DNA from: Eutypa lata | Taxonomy: Eukaryota; Ascomycota; Sordariomycetes; Xylariales; Diatrypaceae | DNA: 64,000 nucleotides | Reading direction: 5' to 3' | Assembly (NCBI GenBank): GCA_022661535.1 | Contig: JAKULF010000010.1 | Coordinates: forward strand, 2,666,001-2,730,000 | Shown: positions 39,438 through 50,388 of the stretch, piece by piece | How the letters are laid out: the number at the start of each line of letters is the position of its first letter | Position numbering within the stretch: position 1 is the first letter of the stretch | Translations under genes and position numbers: made by a program | Notes under the pieces: generated by a model | Seen by the model: the letters and a program-made list of their open reading frames with translations, nothing else | What the model was told of the DNA's origin: nothing | The model's database searches: none

Positions 39438-40804
39438 TATCAAACGAAACGGCTAATGAAAAAAAAAACACTCACCTAAAAAATTTTCTCTTTAAAAATA
39501 TAAAGGGCGGCTAAAGGGGTCGTGCGATCAATCTGCCTGTGGATAGTATAATATCTTTCTACTTTGGTAAACGAGATTTTATGATGGATACCTAGGATAG
39601 AAAAGACCAACTTTCCACGCCGGCGGAACGAGAGAGGACCAAGGGGAGGTAGGAGCGCCCACAGGCTTCCAGAAACTCAACCAAGTATAATATACAACTA
39701 ATGATATTCCTTAATATATGGTATGAATCAGATTGACTGCTGGGGCGTACCACGATCTATCAGATACATGTGTCTATGTATTACGGGCTCGATGAACTCT
39801 CTTTGCTCACATTTCTAGGACAGCCATCTAGGCCACTTCGTACGATAAATACCTCTTCTGCCTGTTTTCTGTAGAGAAAAAAAAAAGAAATGCTGGTCAC
39901 GCTACCCCCCACAGTGTTACATGTAGAAATACCTAGGTAGGTAGACAAGCATGACAAATCAGCAGCATGCACGTAGTATAGATACACGAGATGGCTGTGT
40001 GCGGGGGTATGGGGGTATCAAATGCTCTTGTGGAATATTGACTTCAGCTTTGAATCCAGCAACGCTTGTTGTTGAAGTGTAGGTAGCTAGCCATGTGAAA
40101 GAGGTAAGTAGGTAGGTATGTTCCTACTTACACACATACATCACTGGCTGGCGTAAGACTGAAATTTGTCGACAACTCGCTGTTAGGCAGTGACGTAAAA
40201 ACCAGCTCTTAAGGCTTATTAAGTTGTTATATAGGATTTTACTTGTAACAAAATCGAAGTTGTCTTACCTTAGGTACTTACCTAGGTGAGCTTCGGACTT
40301 GATTTGAAAACCCCGGATATCAGGTATTGCCAATGCCCTGTACAATACACTTGCTTCCTCAAGGACTCCGAATGTGTCTGTAATCTATAGAGTACATTTT
40401 AGACCAGAAGCTGTGGTCGTATTGTGATAGATTAGAGCCCACGCGCAATTTGTATATAAGGCAGTATCTAATCCTCCTCTTTTCTCTTCTTAGGTAAACG
40501 GCTAGCTATAGAATTGTAGTTATGTGTTTAATATTATTAACATACTATTATTCTATTACTTGAAACGACATAATATGGCGTTGAACAGGAGACAAGGTTC
40601 ATGCGTTCGGTCTCAAATCATCGAAGCCGTCATAAGTATTAGCTCTAGGTAAGTAGATTTAAAGAAAGATGACATAGGGACTAGACCTAATTTGGCGTAA
40701 AACGGGTGCTGGAGACATTCTGGAACCCCACCATCCACTACATTCACTTACACCTACTTAAGAGGAGCCTCATATAAGAGAAACTCCTTCCAGAACATGT
40801 GAGA
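39438..40804. other. Intergenic region
   Basis: About 1.4 kb between ERG12 and RAM2, both on the plus strand. There are ACCTAGGTAGGTAG (39931-39945), GTAAGTAGGTAGGTA (40104-40118) and TACTTACCTAGG (40276-40288) motifs. The right part is the presumed RAM2 promoter. No gene is seen. Confidence 0.5.
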
Positions 40805-42675
40805 ATGGCTCCCAAGAATAAGGGAGGTTCTAAGGTGAAGGCAACTGAATGTAAGCAATCGATCTATTCATTTCATCCTTTGTACTCAATTTCCAAGCTC
40901 CGCAACAAAGAGCATCTGTATCGTCATCCCAAATTTCTACACACAAACCCACACACCCTCCCTCCATCTTACTTTACTACCTTGCTACCTTACTAACGCC
41001 CGAAAAGCCAAAGACCAAACGTCGTCCTCTACGCCCCCACAACCACCACCGCGAACCCCCAACGAGCGCAGCTGGCAGCTGTACTACGCGACGAACCCGT
41101 ACCAGAAGGAGTTCGAGGAGCTGGGCCCCCATGGCATGAGCCCCGCCGCCCGCCTCGCCCACGCCTACTCGTCCTACGTGAAGCCGGGCGCCGCCGACGT
41201 GCTGTCGAAGAAGGCGCAGAAGGACCTGTGGAAGCAGGCGAGCGAGCTGAACCTGCCGCTGCGCAACCTGCCGAGGCCCGAGCCCTTCCGCTTCGGCCGC
41301 GACAAGAACGGCCGCGACCTCGGCGACTACCCCATCGAGGAGTTCGACGCCTACCGCGCGAAGCGCTCCCGGCTGTCCAGCCTCGAGTCCGCGAGCGACC
41401 GGTTCCGCACCCACAGGGAGAAGCAGGAGGTCGGCGTCGTCGACTGGGAGACCGGCGAGAAGGTCGAATATACCGTCACCGAGGAGGATACCCAGGCCGA
41501 GAGGCTACGGCGCAAGGAGATGGCGGACCTGAGGAAGGACCTCTTCGGCCAGAAGACCGCTTCGTATGCCTTGGATCCGGAGTGGGACGACGTTACACCC
41601 ATACCGCAGGTCGAGCCTGAGGGAGCGCTCGCCGCTATCGCGTATCCAGAGGATTTTGCTGAGTGTATGTTTCTTTATCCACCCTCCCGGGCATCTTTTC
41701 TCCCATAGTCTTCTAGTAAGTTTGTAATGCTAACAGAGCACTGATCTAGCGATGTCGTACCTACGTGCCGTCATGGCCGCGAAGGAGTACTCGCCGCGGG
41801 CCCTGCAGCTGACGGACCGCATCATCTCGATGAACCCGGCACACTACACGGTGTGGCTGTACCGGTTCGCCATCGTGGAGGCGCTGAACATCTCGATCCC
41901 GGACGAGATCGCGTGGCTGAACGAGGTGTCGCTCGAGCACCTGAAGAACTACCAGATCTGGAACCACCGCCAGCTGCTGCTGGACCACTACTACCCGGCG
42001 ATCGCGACGTCGGACGACGAGGTGCGGGCGCTCGCCCGCTCCGAGACCGACTTCATCGCCCAGATGCTCGACCTCGACACCAAGAACTACCACGTCTGGA
42101 GCTACCGCCAGTACCTGGTGCGGAAGCTCGGGCAGGCGCTGTGGCCGTCCTCGGAGGCCGCCGCCCCGGAGGACCAGGAGGCCGCCAGCACGGAGCTGCG
42201 CGGCGTCTCGCAGCTCCTCAACCGCGACGTCCGCAACAACTCGGCCTGGTCGCACCGCTTCTTCGTCGTGTTCTCGGACCCGGGCCAGAGCACGCCGGGC
42301 AGGCACGCGACGGAGCCCGACGCCGACGCCGTCCCCGCCGCCGTCGTCGACCGCGAGCTCGCCTACGCCAAGGCCAAGATCGACCTCGCGCCCCAGAACC
42401 AGAGCCCCTGGAACTACCTCCGCGGCGTGCTGGTCAAGGGGGCCCGGCCGCTGAGCGAGGCCCGGGATTTCGCGGAGTCGTTTCTTCAGCATCTTGGCGA
42501 GGAGGAGGAAGAGGAGGCGGTCCAGAGCTCCCATGCCCTCGACCTCCTTGCTGATGTCTATAAGGAGGCTGGTGACCGGGAGCGCGCTGATCTCGCACTC
42601 AGGCGCCTCGCGGAGAAGTGGGATCCTATCCGCCGTGGCTATTGGGGCTATAGGCGGAAGTTGCTGAATGCCTAA
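40805..42675 (+). CDS. RAM2: Protein farnesyltransferase/geranylgeranyltransferase type I alpha subunit, with long N-terminal extension
   Basis: Shared alpha subunit of the two CAAX prenyltransferases. Exons are 40805-40850, 41008-41664 and 41750-42675; introns GTAAGC..AAG and GTATGT..TAG join in phase, giving 542 residues. The family core starts near residue 210 at DPEWDDVTPIPQ, then MSYLRAVMAAKEYSPRALQLT. It has five PFTA repeats with the Trp signature (HYTVWLYR, NYQIWNHRQ, NYHVWSYRQ, NNSAWSHRF, QSPWNYLRG). Usual family members are about 330-380 residues, so roughly 190 N-terminal residues (basic head, Pro-rich linker, charged helix with WETGEKVEYTVTEEDTQAERLRRKE) are extra. The frame is continuous through exon 2, so the extension appears genuinely coding. 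G+C at third positions is very high. Confidence 0.93.
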
Positions 42676-43590
42676 GTTCCATAGAGGCAGGCTATGTCAC
42701 TAGTATGGATTATGCCATGTCATGGCTACGAAAGACCGGTTGTTCATACACAGCCATGGTTCGATTACCGACGAAGAGTGTAGAAATCACGCATCTGTGA
42801 GAGAAGATACGTCTCGGGTCAGACTTTCCCCCGACACCAAAGATACATATGAGGCAGTCGTCCGTATAGATTTGTGACGGATGCATGGACCGATACGATA
42901 GAATGGATTCGGTTTGCAATAGATAACAAGGGGTGGGATCCTCTCGCTCACATGCTGACTGCGTCGTCTATCCATTGCCTTAGATAAATAGCTACTCTAA
43001 GTACCCTTCAATACATATGCACATGGTGTATCTATGCCTTCCTAAGTGGTCCGTTAACAGGTTTCGGTGTGTATCCTCTACTCATGTGCGTGTACCTACA
43101 TACATAGGATTATAGAATGTCCGTAAGTGCGATGTTATATTCTTAGAAGACTCGGTAGACCTGTTTTATAACCCGGCCAAGCAAGAGATTCAAAGCACTT
43201 ATAGTCGTGTATCAGGCTTGATTCATTTATTGATACCTACCCCCTTAGTCGTCCTATTTATTCAACTTAGGAGGTAAATTCCTAGGGACCCGAATGCAGA
43301 AACCGGCTTTCACTAGTTGTGCTGATGATAGCCTCGCTATCTCCGGACCTATCTGTATTTCAGGTAGATAGGTGTATACACATCTTCTCCCGAAACTCCA
43401 TCCTGGACCGAACTGAACCATCGATCGTCCCATTTCACTCAACGAGGTCATATAAGCAAACATGTCCCACTCATCGGTCCATTCCTTTCCCTTCCTTTTT
43501 TCCCCTCCTTCCTAACATCCTTGGTAGATAGAGAGCCGTATCCTGGCACCACCATACCTAACCACACAACCTCCCAGCTCACTCACTCAC
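42676..43590. other. Intergenic region between convergent genes
   Basis: About 0.9 kb between the stops of RAM2 (+) and the NTF2-like gene (-). Short open frames only; a TACCTACATACATAGG motif at 43095-43110. No gene is seen. Confidence 0.55.
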
Positions 43591-44526
43591 TCACAGCGCG
43601 CGAAAATTCTGACTAACGACGACCCAGCGCCGCAGGCCGCGGGGCGCATTACGGGCCCAGGCCTCCCAGTGCGGGACCAGCAGCCAGGCCTCGTTAAAGG
43701 CGCGCTCGGTGGTGGCCTCGTCGCCGGCCTTGCCGTAGCGCACCGTCCCGTTGACCTGGATCGCGATGCTGATACGATCACCGGACTCGATCGCCTTACG
43801 ATCGGTAGTCCCGGATGATGATGGGGGCGCGCCGAGGACAAAATTCGGGTTCACGGGTTGTGCGTCGAAGGAGCCTACGTCGTCTGTTTTGTTTTTGGGG
43901 GGCCGGGTTGTTAGTGGGAGGGAGAGAAAAGGGGGCGAGGGTGAGTAAAGATGAGGGAAGGGTTTGCAATATGCGAGGGAGCAAGAGCATGGGTGGTAGG
44001 CAGCGTGTTAATGGAGAATACAATACATAGTATAGTGCACGTACTAAGTCATACAGTGTTAGTATTTTTCTTTTCTCCCTGAGTAAAGCTCTATCTAGAC
44101 ATATGAAAGGAGAGGGGGAGAAAAGGCTTGAAGTGCAGTACAGTACAGTACAGGCCATAACCACATACCAGTGAACGGGATTACCCTGTGTGTTCAGAAG
44201 GTGCTCGAAGTCGGCGACCGTCTCGCACACGTTCCCATTGATGCTGATGTCGGGCTTCACCGCCGCGGCCGTCAGCTTGTTCGACGTGCTCGCGTAGAAC
44301 GGTGCCAGGCCATTCCGCCGGTTCAGCGCGTCGTAGTAGTAGTCCACGAAGTTCTGCGCCGCTGTGTGTGTGTGGCGGGCAGGTCGCACGCAAAATGTTA
44401 GCCAAGCTTGTCTACTTAACCACGTACTCATGCGCTTTCGTAGTTTTGAAAAATAAAAATAAAAAGAGACTCACCCTCGCTAGCGACCTTGGCCTGTATT
44501 TCGGGAGATGGAAAAGGTGCAGCCAT
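43591..44526 (-). CDS. NTF2-like domain protein (possible mRNA-export factor of the Mtr2/Nxt1 kind)
   Basis: Best model is 173 residues from exons 44526-44475, 44361-44185 and 43883-43591. The product has AQNFVDYYYDALNRR and LAPFYASTS, then SINGNVCETVADFEHLL, DVGSFDAQPV and a final ERAFNEAWLLVPHWEAW followed by VVVSQNF. This is the helix-sheet order of an NTF2 fold. Proteins of this kind pair with Mex67/TAP in mRNA export, but that role is inferred. The second splice is unsettled. The best donor by consensus (GTATGT at 44173-44168) runs into a stop with either acceptor, whereas GTAATC at 44184 joins in frame. The intron is long (about 300 bases). Confidence 0.72.
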
Positions 44527-45280
44527 CCTCGCAAGATTTTCTGAATCTAGATGTATGTATGAGGTTCGTGATAGGAGGTAAGTAGTGAATGGGTATGTTA
44601 TGTGGTAAGTGACGACGTCCGAACCTAGATAGTTCATAAGGTCTCAGAACGTCCGGTTTAGCGAAGAACGTCCACGGTGTAGTTGGCGGGAAATTATTAT
44701 AAATTGTGATCAATGACCCCAGACTTATTTCTGTATCTTGACTGCGCAGAAAACTTGAAGTCGTTGGAGTAGATACATCAAGTCAGTCGGTTATCAACAA
44801 TGAGAAGTCGTAGCTGATAAAATCGAAGATCATAAGTGAATGACGATTGATTCTTTGCTCTGCCAATAATAGGTACACTGTGTGGAGCAGTTTCTCCCTA
44901 TTGCCTTCGGTGGCCTAAACCCGAAGTATACAGTATGGTAAGACACAAGCCGGGTTATTGGTACGGCTTTATAACCGCCTAGGAAGGACTCAAACCCTCC
45001 AGGAACATTCAGTTGAATTAAAGCAGTCAATTAAGTTATACTTCCAATATATCATTTTTATCCAACTTGCCCTTCTTCACATGCGGATTGAAGAATATGC
45101 TATCACCTCCTTATGAGCCCGTATTTCTGGCCAAGAGCCGACCTAGAACGCCTACTAGAGCGGTATTTTATATTTAGATGTGATCGCGAAAAGTCTCGTC
45201 AGCGCAATCCCTGAACCTAGAATCAAACATCCAACAAAACACGCACTTACTTAGTTATCCTGCTGTTATTACTATTTAAA
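44527..45280. promoter_or_regulatory. Divergent promoter region
   Basis: About 0.75 kb between the divergent starts of the NTF2-like gene (-) and the NAT9-like gene (+). It is AT-rich without a long open frame. It must hold both promoters, but I recognise no specific site. Confidence 0.4.
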
Positions 45281-46311
45281 ATGCGGTTTAATGAAGATAT
45301 AGGTCAGCGCCCTTATGGCGAATTTACTTGCCAAAAGTGTTCGTCCATGTGTATGTTGACCAACATGACTCATAGCTATATCAACATCCAAGGTTCTTCT
45401 CGTTCCATACGACGAACATCATGTGCTGAGGTACCATGAATGGATGAAAGACCCCGTAAGGCCTCATCATCTGTCTTGACTGCAGATTCATTTCTTCTAG
45501 GAAAGCTCTAACCTAGGGTAAATAGGCGATACAAGAAGCCACGGCTTCAGAACCCCTCACCCTAGAGGAGGAGTACGAAAACCAGCAGTCGTGGCGCACC
45601 TCCCATGACAAGCTGACGTTTATTGTGTGTCGAGCCATTGATAGTAGCAGTGGTCTCGATATTAGCAACCCTGGAAGCAAGGTTACGGATCAAAAGAGTA
45701 ACCCTAGCAGCAATATTGAAACCAATGAGAGAGTCTACGCAGGCCAGGTTGATGCGCCGGATCGCATGGTCGGGGATATCAACCTCTTCCTTACGCCATG
45801 GGAGGGAGATGAAGATGATGAGAACGATTTTAATGGGCCATCCCTAGACAAGGCAGTAGTACCCTTAAGTCCCCAGTCGAAGCGAGACCCTACCGCCAGA
45901 TGCTGTAACGGCGAGGTGGACATCATGATCGCAGACCGCGACCACCGTGGCAAAGGGCTGGGAATAGCCGCAGTATCTACGCTACTGCACTTCGTCCGGC
46001 AACATCTCAAGTCAATCTTAGCGGAGTACAGCAAAGCCCAAGGAGATCAGGGAGGGATCGGGGCTCGCAGCCCGTACGAGTTGAAGGACATGGTGGCCAA
46101 AATTAACGAAGCTAACGCTGGGAGCATTGCCTTGTTCACGAAGCTGGGCTTTCGGAAAAGGGGCAAGGTGAACTACTTCGGCGAGATAGAAATGGTCCTT
46201 GAGGATTTTGGTGTAGCCGCATCGTCGGGGGCGAGGGATGAGAATGGGGGTGAGGCCAATGTGTTGGACTACCGAGAGTTACTTTTCGATAGATCTAGAG
46301 TCCCGGCCTGA
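45281..46311 (+). CDS. NAT9: N-acetyltransferase 9-like protein (GNAT family)
   Basis: Acetyl-CoA-dependent N-acetyltransferase of the NAT9 group, 295 residues. Exons are 45281-45302, 45376-45455 and 45526-46311; introns GTCAGC..TAG (73 bases) and GTAAGG..TAG (70 bases) join in phase. The 22-base first exon gives MRFNEDI, followed by KVLLVPYDEHHVLRYHEWMKDP, then AIQEATASEPLTLEEEY. This order closely matches animal NAT9 (MRLN..LVPY..YHEWM..TASEPLTLE). Later marks are MVGDINLFLT, the acetyl-CoA loop DRDHRGKGLGIAAV and NAGSIALFTKLGF. A fungal insert of acidic and Ser-rich residues lies between the two halves. It is convergent with the dehydratase gene. Confidence 0.92.
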
Positions 46312-46488
46312 TCTACGCAGTTTAGTTTATCTACATACGTGATACCTAGCAACAAGAGTTCACGAATACATAATCATATACACAACATCATCTTCGTCTT
46401 GGACCGCAAAAATATCTCTATATTTTATTTTTGACTATTTATCTAATCTAGCTACCTAAGTATGTATCAGCCCAAAACCAACCAACTC

Positions 46489-47711
46489 TCAGACGACCCC
46501 AAACCTCTCCTGGTACGCCCTCAGCATCTCCAGCGTCACGTTCGACCCCCCACAGACGATCAGGACGACGTTCTTGCCAGCCCACTCCTCGTCGCGCAGC
46601 CCCGCGCCCAGCACCCGCCGCAAGTCGCCGTTGTAGACGGGCGCGACCGCGGCGCCGCACGCCACCTCGACCAGCATGAGCGCGTCGTTCGCGAACCGCA
46701 CGGAGCCCGCGACGGCGTCCGCGTCCGAAACGACATGGCTCGTCAGGTGCGCCGCCGACCGGGTCCACTCGAAAGCCTGCTCCGCAACCCGCACGGCGCC
46801 CAGGCTCGTCGCCACGCTCGTGATAGCCGGGAGCGTGACGAGCTCGCCCGCCCGCACGCTCTGATTCAGACTGTCGGCGCCGAGCGTCTCGATGGCGAGG
46901 ACCCTCGGCTTGTCTTTCAACCTCTCGACCCCCTCCATGATCCCGCTTAACAGACCCCCACCGCCAACCGAGCACACGATACCGTCAATCTTACCGCTAT
47001 TATTTCCAGTATTACCACTACCGCTACCGCTCGCGGCAGCCAGCAAAGACCCCGCCGTCTGCGCGACGACCTCATCGACGATGGAAGCCGCGCCTTCCCA
47101 GACGTGCGGATGATCGAAGGGCGGCACGTAGATGGCGGCCTTCGGATCATCGCGCGCCAACAGCTCCGTGCGCAGGAACTTGTCGGCGCTGGACCAGTCG
47201 GCGCCCACCTGGTGCACGGTAGCACCCAGAAGCCGTAGCTTCGCTATCTGGTGCGCCGGCGCCGTCAGCGGCACGACGATCGTGCAGGTGCAGGGGGCGC
47301 CGCCCCGACTCAGGGCGGCGGCGGCGGTCGCGCAGGCGAGCCCCGCATTGCCTCCGGAGGAGCAGTAAAAGTGCACCACCACCGTCCCCTTGTCCTTGTC
47401 CTCGTCGGCGGGAGATTTAGTATCAGTGCTAGCTTTTTGGTGCGCTAGGAGCGCCCGCCTCATCATGTTCCCTATCCCGCGGGACTTGAATGACCCTGAG
47501 GGCTGCAGGTTCTCTAGCTTTAGAAATATGTTGCTGTTTGCGTAGGTTTTTCCGTTCGGTTAGTGTCGGCTTTTTTTTAATAAAAAAAAACACATCATAA
47601 GGAGAGGTCCATATCCATAACATACCATCCCGCTACTTGGGAGAGCGCCGTTGATGGGATGCATGGTGTCTCGATCCAGAGCTTTTGCGGTTCGGGGTCG
47701 TACGAACCCAT
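46489..47711 (-). CDS. L-serine/threonine dehydratase, PLP-dependent (Cha1-like)
   Basis: Deaminates serine to pyruvate, and threonine to 2-oxobutanoate, with pyridoxal phosphate. Exons are 47711-47626 and 47533-46489 (intron GTATGT..CAG, 92 bases), 376 residues. The join gives QVAGCNIFLKLENLQPSGSFKSRG with the Schiff-base Lys at about residue 45. Other marks are YCSSGGNAGLA, the phosphate-binding VGGGGLLSGI and the C-terminal IVCGGSN. A Ser/Gly/Asn repeat stretch lies in the middle (LLAAASGSGSGNTGNNSG). Exon 2 has very high G+C at third positions, so it also has long antisense open frames. The family is clear; the preference for Ser over Thr is not visible. Confidence 0.92.
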
Positions 47712-48427
47712 CGCGACTACCCGAGGGCTTATTGTAAGCTTAGTGGTGAAAGAACGAGGGGAAATGGTATCCCCGCTCGCAGCAGAGAAAGGAGGTATCT
47801 TATGAAGCTTAATATAACCTATAGGTATTAGGCATCATTCACTTGTATTGAATGACGGCGACGGGATTATGAGTAGGGAATTCTACTGTTGGCGGAGGTG
47901 GAGAAACTAGCCCCTGGTATAATGCCCTCGTTTTACGTAAGGTAACTACGACTAGAGGAAAGCAACTGTCAGATGTGGATAGAAATCCGATAGGTTTAGA
48001 CGTACATAGTTATGTACCTTACAGTATTCACTGAGTTTACGCTTCACATAACAGTTCCAATACTGAAAATGCTTATATTCTTTTGTTTATTAGCTACCCA
48101 AGTTTCCGTACCCTCAGCTAAGAAGTACCTCTAGAGATCATTTCCAGGTCAGATTTCTATCAACGATTTGACGAAGTTCATCTAACTGGGCGGCCCTTCA
48201 CTATGTAGGTATAGACAGAACTAACAGACCCGACGACACAATAGCCCTTAAGAACTCGGGCAATGAACATAAGCTCAATATCCGAAAATGTCTAAACGAA
48301 TGACTATGAATAAGAACATCCTCTTCTACTAACAAACTTGGCAAGCAAGGTTGTAGAAGGGTTCCTTTGACCCCAGTCGCGATCTTCCAATCAGAAGCCA
48401 CTATACTATTATGCGGGTGGCTTTCCT
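47712..48427. other. Intergenic region
   Basis: About 0.7 kb between the start of the dehydratase gene and the stop of the repeat-containing small gene, both on the minus strand. AT-rich; nothing recognised apart from the presumed dehydratase promoter. It forms the left border of the candidate peptide cluster. Confidence 0.5.
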
Positions 48428-48778
48428 TTAGTGTAACTTGGCGCCATTGACCATGTCGCCTTCGGAAGCACTCCAGGCATAAACGACGGCTTCATCAGCA
48501 TCGCCTTCCTCAGCCCGCCGCGATTTAGCGCCATTCACTGTCTCTCCCTCCGAAGTGCTCCATGCGTAAACTACTGCTTCATCCGGATCGCCGTCTTCAG
48601 CACGTACTTTGATCATCTCGGCAGACTCGTGCAGCGAAGAACCTGCGCCAAATATTAACTTTGAACTATACCTACGGTTCAGTTTATGCTTACCTTGCCT
48701 AGCCACGCTAGCAGGCAGTGCAGCCCCTAGGGCTACAGGGCCAAGGACGGTAATAATGTAGGCGGAGGAGCAGAGCAT
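48428..48778 (-). CDS. Candidate secreted ribosomal-peptide (RiPP) precursor with two tandem repeats
   Basis: Predicted 99 residues from exons 48778-48694 and 48642-48428. The 51-base intron (GTAAGC..CAG) is a multiple of three, so the unspliced frame is also open (116 residues). Residues 1-24 form a clear signal peptide (hydrophobic YIITVLGPVALGAALPA). Residues 43-71 and 72-99 are two repeats, 21 of 26 compared positions identical, each AE-x-GD-x-DEAVVYAWS-x-SEG followed by VNGAK. The second unit follows SRR, a possible Kex2-type site; the first follows KVR, which is less typical. The acidic leader in each unit and the conserved Tyr (YAW) resemble ustiloxin-, phomopsin- and asperipin-type precursors, whose Tyr is oxidatively cyclised. 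Two UstYa-family genes lie immediately next to it. An alternative is a pheromone-like secreted peptide. No CAAX end is present. Confidence 0.7.
   Translation of the reverse strand: MLCSSAYIITVLGPVALGAALPASVARQGKHKLNRRYSSKLIFGAGSSLHESAEMIKVRAEDGDPDEAVVYAWSTSEGETVNGAKSRRAEEGDADEAVVYAWSASEGDMVNGAKLH
48431..48601 (-). repeat. Two 84-87 base tandem repeats inside the precursor gene
   Basis: Units 48601-48515 and 48514-48431 encode the two near-identical segments of the precursor. At the DNA level they differ mainly at third positions while the protein is conserved, most strictly around DEAVVYAWS. This suggests selection on the peptide. Confidence 0.85.
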
Positions 48779-49537
48779 TGTGGCGATTGTTTCAAGGGTA
48801 TTGCAGTATAATGTAATGATAGCAAAAGAATGATGCGCGGAGGGCTTGCAGATATTGAATCGACTGGGGAACATACGGTGGACATCTGACCCTATATATA
48901 GACATTTCATTGAGAGAGTTCACTTGATAGAAATTGGCTGTCATCGGGACTTAAGATGGACTCCAGAGTTTTACGGGTAAAGGCTTTGTAGTGCAGCCTT
49001 CCATCCTCCTCGGCACAAATCACCAACTACAATCGAATATCGTTCCCCCCTTGGATTGGGAGGAGGGTGTATAGCCTAGGTCATAAGAGCACACCTACTA
49101 TACCACTTACCATCGAAGGATGCGGCGTAATCCTGCGGCTATGTCCCAACTTGCAATGTCGTGTCAGAAAATTCACGCAGGCCAGCAAATCAGAATGGAG
49201 ACAATGGGTAACATCCTTGATGCCATAAGGCTATCAATGATAGGCTTTGTAACACCCGGGAAATGCTTGGATTCAAGGCCCCCAAAGGCTGTGTTGCATG
49301 GAAGGATGACTTCACTGTAACAGTACTCCACAGAGCGTTAACAGAATGGGATATCCAGGATATTGCAACAGAGCCTGGTCTGACGGTTGCTTTGAAATGA
49401 AATTACTCGTTAGATCACATGCAGATGCCTAGCCTACTACTTGGTCTCATTGCTTGTCTCGCCTACCTTTGCGTATGCTCGCGAAAACACCCCATACAAT
49501 CATCACGACTCCTTACAAAGGGTCAATCATACGCAAA
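48779..49537. promoter_or_regulatory. Divergent promoter region of the precursor and the first UstYa gene
   Basis: 759 bases between two divergent start codons, the simplest arrangement for co-regulation. Possible in-frame starts upstream of 49538 (for example an ATG at 49475) reach into it. I recognise no defined binding site. A small open frame at 49120-49320 has no motif. Confidence 0.4.
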
Positions 49538-50388
49538 ATGACATTTCACGCTAAATATATTCCCATCCTAGAAGATAACAATGACGACCAAGTTCTCCCC
49601 GAGAGCTTGGTTCCTGAAGAACCTTGGCGAGACAACTCATCAAAGGGGTGCAAACTGAACCACAAACTCCTCCGTCTCGTGCTCGTGGCTCTTCCCGCAG
49701 CCTTTGTGTCAGGCACCACTGGTTTCTACTTGGGAAAGTACTTAGAAAGACATCAAGTTGAACCTGACTGGCTCTGTAAGTTTCTGATACACATTTGATC
49801 ATTGCTGAACAAACACTGATGGCTATGTTACAGCACCACCGGGAATAATCAACACCAAATTTAACTACGAAGCACAGTTTGGGGCCACTACTGGAGAAGA
49901 CTCCCAGAGGTACTGGGAATCAATTTTTCCTCGTAGGTGATTTGTATTGGGCTAGAGTTATTTATTGCTAATGCTTACTAATGGTATCGTTTTACCAGGT
50001 GGTCGCGGGTTTGTCCAGCACCCGCAGATATCCCCTGAGCCAACGTGTGTTTCCATGTATCATCAACTCCACTGCCTTGTGAGAGACTCTTGGGTGCTTC
50101 ATTTTATGACTACTTCTAACAATCGGCTAGGATGCTATCCGTCGTGGGTACGGGGCAGCTATGGAAGGAGTTGAGCCTGGGCTCCACGTTAAGCCGCGGC
50201 ATATCCATCATTGCCTGGATTACCTGCGACAGTCCATCATGTGCCACGCAGACGCGAACCTCGAGCCCATAGACATGACCCTTGGCGGGGTGAAAGGGTT
50301 CGGATCACCAAGAAAATGTCGGGATTCCAACAAATTGAAAGAGTGGGCCGATACGTGGAGGACACATAACGAGACTATCATCGATTGA
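49538..50388 (+). CDS. UstYa-family oxidase-like protein (DUF3328), first copy
   Basis: Predicted 224 residues from exons 49538-49775, 49834-49932, 49999-50078 and 50131-50388; the three GT-AG introns keep phase. It begins MTFHAKYIPILED, typical of the family's short cytosolic head, and has one membrane helix at about 44-66. The two paired family motifs are HQLHC (about 134-138) and HIHHC followed by LDYLRQSIMCHAD (about 163-180). In ustiloxin, phomopsin and related pathways, proteins with these HxxHC motifs carry out oxidative cyclisation of the precursor peptide. The gene is divergent from the precursor and tail-to-tail with the second UstYa gene. A longer N-terminus from an upstream in-frame ATG is possible but less like the family. 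Confidence 0.9.

Noticed and set aside
41761..42534. Minus-strand open frame of 257 codons
   Set aside because: Antisense shadow of the RAM2 exon that carries the PFTA repeats.
46462..46950. Plus-strand open frame of 162 codons
   Set aside because: Antisense to the dehydratase; composition typical of a shadow frame.
48428..48778. Classical alpha- or a-factor mating pheromone precursor
   Set aside because: The repeats lack the Trp-Cys...Cys-Trp type core of Sordariomycete alpha-like pheromones and the gene lacks a C-terminal CAAX box; adjacency to UstYa genes favours a RiPP.
48779..48910. Upstream in-frame extension of the peptide precursor
   Set aside because: Starting at the ATG at 48778 gives a clean signal peptide; the extension would bury it behind 44 residues.
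49120..49320. 66-codon frame between precursor and first UstYa gene, considered as a second precursor
   Set aside because: No signal peptide, no repeat and no Tyr-containing core; probably promoter DNA.
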